Below, in pieces: positions 32,377 to 39,180 of a DNA stretch of 39,180 bases. The translations under genes and the position numbers were made by a program. Location: positions 1 through 39,180 of the forward strand of contig JANNGZ010000064.1 of the NCBI GenBank assembly GCA_031404155.1, given 5' to 3'. Each line of letters starts with the position of its first letter. Within the stretch, counting starts at the first letter, position 1. Source of the DNA: JANNGZ01 sp031404155 (GTDB lineage Bacteria > Pseudomonadota > Gammaproteobacteria > Burkholderiales > Burkholderiaceae_C). A model generated the notes under the pieces. That model worked only from the letters and a program-made list of their open reading frames with translations, ran no database searches and was not told the DNA's origin.

Positions 32377-33243
32377 CTACAGCGGTCGCGTGTAGCGCTT
32401 GGCGCGCAGGTTCTTCTTGATCTCCTGCAGCATCGGCCGCAGCGCCGCGCTGCCCAGCCGCAGCGCCACGCCGGTGGTCAGGATGTCGATGATCGTCAGG
32501 TGCAGCAGCCGCGACACCATCGGGCTGTAGCGGTCGTGGTCCTCGGGGTGGTCGGCTGCGAGCAGGATATGTTCGCCGCCCGCGGTGTGGGCCAGCGGGC
32601 TGCCGCTGGCGGTGATCAGGATCGTGGCGGCGCCCTTGCGCCGCGCAATCTCGGCCGCGTCGAGCAGGTCGCGGCTGCGCCCCGAATTCGAGATCACCAC
32701 CGCCACATCGCCGGCCCCGAGCATCGTGGCGCTCATCACCTGCACATGGCCGTCGCTCACCGCCGCCGCGTTCACCCCGAGGCGGAAGAACTTGTGCTGC
32801 GCGTCCTGCGCCACGATGCCCGAATTGCCGACGCCCCAGAACTCGATGCGCTTGTCGTGGCGCCCCGCCTCGGCGAGCAGGGTGATCGCGCGGCCGATGG
32901 CGTGGCTCGTGGCGTCGTTGCGGTACCTGAGCAGTGCCGCGACCGCGTTGTCGACCACCTTCACGATCAGGTCGTGCGGCTTGTCGTCGTCGTCCACCGC
33001 GCGGTGCACATAAGGCACACCTTCGTTCACCGCGCCCGCGAGCTTCAACTTGAAGTCGGCCAGGCCGTCGTAGCCGATGCTGCGGCAAAAACGCACCACG
33101 GTGGGCTTGCTCACCTGCGCGCGTCTGGCGAGTTCACCCACCGGCAGCGTCGAAAAACTGCGCGGGTCGCTGAGCAGCACCTTGGCCACGCGCTGCTCGG
33201 CCGGCGGCAGCGCGGGGATCGAGGCCTTGATGCGGTCGAGCAT
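32377..33243 (-). CDS. hexR: HexR, RpiR-family regulator of central carbon metabolism
   Basis: A 288-residue transcription factor with an N-terminal RpiR helix-turn-helix (PVGELARRAQVSKPTVVRFC, about 34-53, then RSIGYDGLADFK) and a C-terminal SIS domain (about 130-260) containing VISNSGRSRDLLDAAE. HexR proteins repress zwf and Entner-Doudoroff genes, and the SIS domain binds KDPG as inducer in studied species. The start ATG is at 33243. It lies downstream of zwf on the same strand, separated by a 152-bp MITE-like repeat. A matching operator stands before zwf (34897-34911), so autoregulation through the zwf promoter is likely if the two are cotranscribed. Confidence 0.92.
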   Translation of the reverse strand: MLDRIKASIPALPPAEQRVAKVLLSDPRSFSTLPVGELARRAQVSKPTVVRFCRSIGYDGLADFKLKLAGAVNEGVPYVHRAVDDDDKPHDLIVKVVDNAVAALLRYRNDATSHAIGRAITLLAEAGRHDKRIEFWGVGNSGIVAQDAQHKFFRLGVNAAAVSDGHVQVMSATMLGAGDVAVVISNSGRSRDLLDAAEIARRKGAATILITASGSPLAHTAGGEHILLAADHPEDHDRYSPMVSRLLHLTIIDILTTGVALRLGSAALRPMLQEIKKNLRAKRYTRPL

Positions 33244-33256
33244 GGCGGGTCAGAGG

Positions 33257-33408
33257 TTGAGAGTCTTTCGGGCGTGCCCGAGCAGCGCGCCAGAAGGTGG
33301 CCGATCTAGGCGCAAAGCGCAGCCATAGCTCGGGCTATGGCGAGCATTTGCAACGACGGGCGGGCGCCTTATGGCGTGACGAGCGGGCATGGTCGAAAAG
33401 ACTCTCAA
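33257..33408. mobile_element. MITE-like element between hexR and zwf
   Basis: A 152-bp non-coding element bounded by imperfect terminal inverted repeats. The left end begins TTGAGAGTCTTT at 33257, and the right end at 33384-33408 reads, on the other strand, TTGAGAGTCTTTTCG; both arms finish in TGCCCG. Inside is a hairpin with an 8-bp perfect stem, GCCATAGC / GCTATGGC (33322-33341). Right after the zwf stop the element begins. It encodes no protein. From memory, closely similar intergenic sequence, with its characteristic spurious translations, is common in Burkholderiales genomes. It is probably a mobile or formerly mobile repeat with no transposase of its own. Confidence 0.7.
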
Positions 33409-33412
33409 GCTC

Positions 33413-34870
33413 TCAGCTCTCTTCGTCCCACACAAACCCATCACGCGCCACCAGCGCGCTCGCCGCCGGTGGCCCCCAGCTGCCGGCCGCATAGGGGCGA
33501 GGGCCGCTGGAGTCGGCCTGCCAGGCATCGAGCACCGGCTCGACCCATTTCCAGGCCTGCTCCTGCTCGTCGCTGCGCACAAAGAGGTTCAGGCGGCCGG
33601 CGATCGCGTCGAGCAGCAGGCGCTCGTAGGCGCCGACCCGTTGGGCCGCAAACGCTTTGTCGAAGTCCAGGTCCAGTTTTACCGGCACCAGGCTCTCGCC
33701 CTGTGCCGCGCCCACGCCCGCGGCACCGGCGGCGAGCAGGTGCAACTCCAGCCCGTCCTCGGGTTGCAGCTTGATGACGAGTTTGTTGGCGCGGTTGGCG
33801 CCCGGAAAAATCGGGTGCGGCACTGGCCTGAAATTGACCACGATCTGCGCGTCGCGTTCGGCCAGCCGCTTGCCGGTGCGCAGGTAAAACGGCACCCCGG
33901 CCCAGCGCCAGTTCTGCACCTCGGTGCGCAGCGCCACGAAGGTTTCGGTGCTGCTGCCCGCGGGCACCTTGTCCTCCTCGAGATAACCCGCCACCTTGGC
34001 GCCGTCGAGCGTGCCGGCGCGGTACTGGCCGCGCACCACGTCGCGCGCCACGCTCTCGGCGGTGAAAGGCCTCAAGGACTTCAACACCTTGAGCTTCTCG
34101 TCGCGGATCGCGTCGGCGTCGCTGCTCGGCGGCGGCTCCATTGCCATCATCGTCAGCAGTTGCAGCGCGTGGTTCTGCACCATGTCGCGCAAGGCGCCGG
34201 TGCGGTCGTAGAAGTCGCCGCGGGTGCCCACGCCCAGGCCCTCGGCCAGCGTGATCTGGATGTTGGCGATGCTCTCGCGCCGCCACAGCGGCTCGAACAG
34301 CGCGTTGCCAAAACGCAGCGCCGAGAGGTTCTGCACCGAGGGTTTGCCGAGGTAATGGTCGATGCGCAGCGCCTGGCTTTCGGCGAACGAGGCGCGCACC
34401 ACGGCGTTGATTTCGCGCGCGCTGGCGAGGTCGTGGCCGAGCGGTTTTTCGAGCACCACGCGCACCTTCGGCCCGTTCAGGCCGGCCGCGCCGAGCTGCG
34501 CGCAGATCTGCGTGAACAGGTGCGGGCTGGTGGCCAGGAACAGCACCACGGTGTCGGCGCCGCGGCTGTCGATCCAGCTCTTCAAGCCGGCGTAATGCTC
34601 GGCTTGCGACAGGTCCATGCGCCGGTAGTGCAGCAGCTCGGCGAATTGCGCCCACTCGTCGTCGCTGGGTTGTTTGGCGCGCTCGACTTCGGCAAAGCGC
34701 TCCTTGATCACGGCGCGGTACTGCGCGTCGCTGCGTTCGTCTCGCGCCACCGCGAGGATGCGCCCGCCGGCCGGCAGCTTGCCGTGGCGCCAAGCCTGGA
34801 ACAGCGCCGGCATCAGCTTGCGCCAGGTGAGGTCGCCGGTGCCGCCGAAGAGAACGAGGTCGAAGGACAT
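33413..34870 (-). CDS. zwf: Glucose-6-phosphate 1-dehydrogenase
   Basis: A 485-residue enzyme that oxidises glucose 6-phosphate to 6-phosphogluconolactone, feeding the Entner-Doudoroff and pentose phosphate routes. The dinucleotide motif is FGGTGDLTWRKL (8-19), where most G6PDs have GASGDLAxRKL. The active-site motif is RIDHYLGKPSVQNL (169-182), and RTGALRDMVQNHALQLL follows. KPLGHD at 142-147 is also conserved. The start at 34870 gives the standard length; no good Shine-Dalgarno sequence is visible. The HexR-type operator lies 27-41 bp upstream. No pgl or edd gene is next to it; hexR is downstream. Confidence 0.95.
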   Translation of the reverse strand: MSFDLVLFGGTGDLTWRKLMPALFQAWRHGKLPAGGRILAVARDERSDAQYRAVIKERFAEVERAKQPSDDEWAQFAELLHYRRMDLSQAEHYAGLKSWIDSRGADTVVLFLATSPHLFTQICAQLGAAGLNGPKVRVVLEKPLGHDLASAREINAVVRASFAESQALRIDHYLGKPSVQNLSALRFGNALFEPLWRRESIANIQITLAEGLGVGTRGDFYDRTGALRDMVQNHALQLLTMMAMEPPPSSDADAIRDEKLKVLKSLRPFTAESVARDVVRGQYRAGTLDGAKVAGYLEEDKVPAGSSTETFVALRTEVQNWRWAGVPFYLRTGKRLAERDAQIVVNFRPVPHPIFPGANRANKLVIKLQPEDGLELHLLAAGAAGVGAAQGESLVPVKLDLDFDKAFAAQRVGAYERLLLDAIAGRLNLFVRSDEQEQAWKWVEPVLDAWQADSSGPRPYAAGSWGPPAASALVARDGFVWDEES

Positions 34871-34896
34871 GCGGAGGATTCAGTGAAGCCGGATGG

Positions 34897-34911
34897 TGTA
34901 ACTAAGTTACG
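34897..34911. promoter_or_regulatory. HexR-type operator between zwf and the divergent ABC ATPase gene
   Basis: TGTAACTAAGTTACG contains a perfect inverted repeat (GTAACT, A, AGTTAC) and matches 12 of 15 positions of the published HexR consensus TGTARTWWWAYTACA as I recall it. It lies 27 bp before the zwf ATG and 22 bp before a GTG with an AGGAG site on the other strand, so it could control both directions. The hexR gene is 1.6 kb away, supporting the assignment. Confidence 0.72.
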
Positions 34912-35029
34912 GCCCGGATGATGCAGGAGTTTCGTGAGCCGGTCAAACCCGAGGGCCTCTCGCCGGCGCCCTCCGACCTGACTTCGCCAGGGCCGCACCG
35001 GGCATCCCCGAGGGCGCGGTTCGCCGCTG

Positions 35030-36031
<1,002 letters not shown>

Positions 36032-36246
36032 GCTTGGATGCTCAGGCTTGATTGCAAATCGCGGTCAATGCGGCAATCAACGCGGGTCCGTATCGACTGA
36101 CGGAAATCTCTCGCGAATACCGTCAACCATCGAGGCTTCGCGCGTCGCGGAAGGCGGTGCCCGCTGCGGGCTCACTTGGTGGGTGTTTTGCGTCTCCTTC
36201 GGCGGGGCACCCAGGTGTGCGGCCCTCACGTGCGCGCGCGTCGCGC

Positions 36247-36467
36247 CAGGCGGTGCCCGGTGGGGGCTCGTTCTGGGTCGGTCGGCGCTGCGCGCCGACT
36301 CCGCTGCGATGCTCGGCTCGGGGTCGCGCCGCCGAACTCGCTACGCTCACTTCGTGAGCTGCGCTCGGACAGCCGCGGCGAGTCAGATCACGAAGCGCGC
36401 TGCGCGCGCCGACCCCAAACCTCCGCTTCTCGCCGTCCCACAAGTCGCCCCCACCGGGCACCGCCTG
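36247..36467. repeat. 221-bp repeat unit with perfect 21-bp terminal inverted repeats
   Basis: The 21 bases at 36247-36267 are the exact reverse complement of 36447-36467. Between them are smaller hairpins: GTCGGCG/CGCCGAC at 36281-36299 and GCTCAC/GTGAGC at 36345-36359. The left end is also partly repeated directly upstream (36141-36173 against 36237-36270). I see no protein-coding signature. The element lies in the 945-bp gene-free stretch between the ABC ATPase and pgi. Confidence 0.75.
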
Positions 36468-36584
36468 CCGCGAGTCCACAGGTTCGGTTTGCCCGACGGG
36501 AGCCCAACACCTCGCTGCGAAGCCGCACCCGGGCAGGCCACGGCGTGCGTGTGCGGCGCCGAGGAACGGAGGGCTCATGGCCGC

Positions 36585-36706
36585 GCGCGCCAGCGCGCTT
36601 CGTCCTCGCCGCGGCTGTCCGAGTGCAGTGAGCGCAGCGAACGTAGCGAGTTCGGCGGCGGGCCATGGGGCTGAGTACCGCAGGGCAGTCGGCCGCAGGC
36701 CGACCG
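36585..36706. repeat. Inverted partial copy of the 36281-36410 sequence
   Basis: This segment is an imperfect reverse-complement copy of about 36281-36410. Three blocks match exactly: 36642-36660 with 36327-36345 (19 bp), 36605-36623 with 36364-36382 (19 bp), and 36592-36602 with 36391-36401 (11 bp). The two copies could fold into a large hairpin in RNA or a cruciform in DNA, or they may record two insertions of one repeat family in opposite directions. Confidence 0.72.
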
Positions 36707-36731
36707 CCGCAGTCGCACGACGTGGCCTGCC

Positions 36732-36916
36732 TGGGTGCGGCTTTGCCGCGCCACCGCCTGCCCGGGTCCGGCTGTGCCACGGCACCGCCTGCTCGGGTGC
36801 GGCTGTGCCACACCTCCGCCCGCCCGGGTGCGGCTGTGCCGCGCCACCGCCTGACTGGGTGCGGCTGTGCCACGCCACCGCCTGACTGGGTGCAGCATTG
36901 CTGCGCCAGCGCACCT
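36732..36916. repeat. 31-bp tandem repeat array upstream of pgi
   Basis: Five full units of 31 bp (36732, 36763, 36794, 36825 and 36856) and a degraded sixth unit follow each other without spacers. The unit core is GGGTGCGGCTGTGCC followed by a variant of RCGCCACCGCCTG. Units 4 and 5 are nearly identical. The period is not a multiple of three, so it is not a protein repeat, and the absence of spacers excludes a CRISPR array. It ends about 60 bp before the pgi start codon. Confidence 0.88.
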
Positions 36917-36976
36917 CTAGCGATGCGTGCTCGGTTCTAATCAAGCCTTTGGTTTTCCCGCCTGAGAGCACGCGCA

Positions 36977-38641
<1,665 letters not shown>

Positions 38642-38656
38642 GGGCTGTCGGCCAGC

Positions 38657-39180
38657 ATGAAAGTCGTCTGGGACTTCGGTGCGGTGCTGTTCCGCTGGCG
38701 GCCCAAGGAGCTGATCACACGGGTGTTGCCGCAGCGCATGGCCGACGCCGACAGCGCGGCCCATTGGGTGGCGCAGATTTTCCAGAACTACGGCGGCGAC
38801 TGGCGCGAGTTCGACCGCGGCACGGTGCAGGAGCCCGAGCTGGCGCAGCGCATCGCGCGGCGCACCGGCCTCTCGGTCGACGAAGTGCACGCGGTCATCC
38901 TGGCCATACCGGCCGAGCTGGAGGCGATGCAGGACAGCGTGGCGTTGCTGGCGGCCTTGCGCGAGCGCGGCCATGCGCTGTACTTCCTGTCCAACATGCC
39001 CGAGCCCTATGCGTTGCACCTGGAACGCGCCAACGCCTTCGTCGCCTGGTTCATCGACGGCGTGTTCTCGTGCCGGGTGCAGTTGACCAAACCCGAGCCG
39101 GCGATGTTCGCACTGGCCGAGCAACGCTTCGGCCTGGACCCGGCGCGCACCCTGTTCATCGACGACCACCTGGACAACAT
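38657..39180 (+). CDS. HAD-superfamily hydrolase (YihX-like), 5' part
   Basis: The first 174 codons of a HAD-IA-type phosphatase; the frame is open to the window edge. The ATG at 38657 is 16 bp after the pgi stop. Motif I is VVWDFGAVLF (nucleophile Asp6), motif II is YFLSNMP, motif III contains the lysine of LTKPEPAMF, and motif IV is TLFIDDHLDN at the edge. The set resembles YihX, which dephosphorylates alpha-glucose 1-phosphate in E. coli. Position right after pgi would fit a sugar-phosphate phosphatase, but the substrate is inference. Confidence 0.85.
   Translation, partial: MKVVWDFGAVLFRWRPKELITRVLPQRMADADSAAHWVAQIFQNYGGDWREFDRGTVQEPELAQRIARRTGLSVDEVHAVILAIPAELEAMQDSVALLAALRERGHALYFLSNMPEPYALHLERANAFVAWFIDGVFSCRVQLTKPEPAMFALAEQRFGLDPARTLFIDDHLDN

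Noticed and set aside
33297..33582. Short open frames within and beside the MITE-like element
   Set aside because: They are translations of the repeat and of zwf in wrong frames, with no start signal or domain.
36732..36916. Possible CRISPR array
   Set aside because: The 31-bp units touch each other with no unique spacers and there are no cas genes in the window.

Overview
The window is GC-rich and tightly packed. It looks like chromosomal DNA of a Burkholderiales betaproteobacterium, perhaps from the Rubrivivax/Leptothrix/Methylibium group. Supporting signs are an OmpC-like betaproteobacterial porin with the MKKSLLAL...AQSSVTLYG start, the lptM-lysA / cyaY / mrcA / pilMNOPQ-aroKB / gltBD block, and the mlaFEDACB order with mlaA between mlaD and mlaC. 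The genus is inference; no rRNA or tRNA gene was seen.

Layout. 1-2219: the end of an OsmC-family gene, coq7 (minus strand), and a porin with its own terminator. 2220-7795: a short hairpin-rich gap, then a Dpp/Opp-type peptide ABC transporter (two permeases, two ATPases) with an M20 amidohydrolase gene embedded and no substrate-binding protein. 7893-9817: lysA and lptM on the minus strand, divergent from cyaY. 9867-12236: mrcA (PBP1A), divergent from the type IV pilus operon pilMNOPQ (12516-17708). That operon continues into an Ig-like lipoprotein gene and aroK-aroB. 20641-21543: a RAYT-like gene whose HUH histidines are replaced, and a convergent 67-residue lipoprotein. 21779-28152: gltB-gltD. 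28393-32332: the complete Mla lipid-transport operon. 32377-34870: zwf, a MITE-like repeat and hexR, all read on the minus strand. 34897-36031: a HexR-type operator and a divergent sugar-type ABC ATPase that has lost its N-terminus. 36032-36976: a repeat complex with no convincing gene. 36977-39180: pgi and the start of a HAD hydrolase, which runs off the window.

How the genes work together. Most are housekeeping: ubiquinone, lysine, shikimate and glutamate synthesis, peptidoglycan, pili and outer-membrane lipid asymmetry. The right-hand third is a glucose-6-phosphate module: Pgi, Zwf, the HexR repressor and a probable remnant of a sugar ABC transporter. It has been altered by repeats and by apparent loss of the rest of the transporter.

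The observations most worth following are the HexR operator beside the damaged ATPase gene, the MITE-like element between zwf and hexR, the inverted and tandem repeat complex before pgi, the RAYT-like protein with Gln-Ile-Gln in place of His-x-His, the EF-hand/Ig-like lipoprotein inside the pil-aro operon, and the MlaA that lacks a lipobox cysteine. I see no clear previously undescribed multi-gene system. The novelty is in these local departures from standard gene neighbourhoods.
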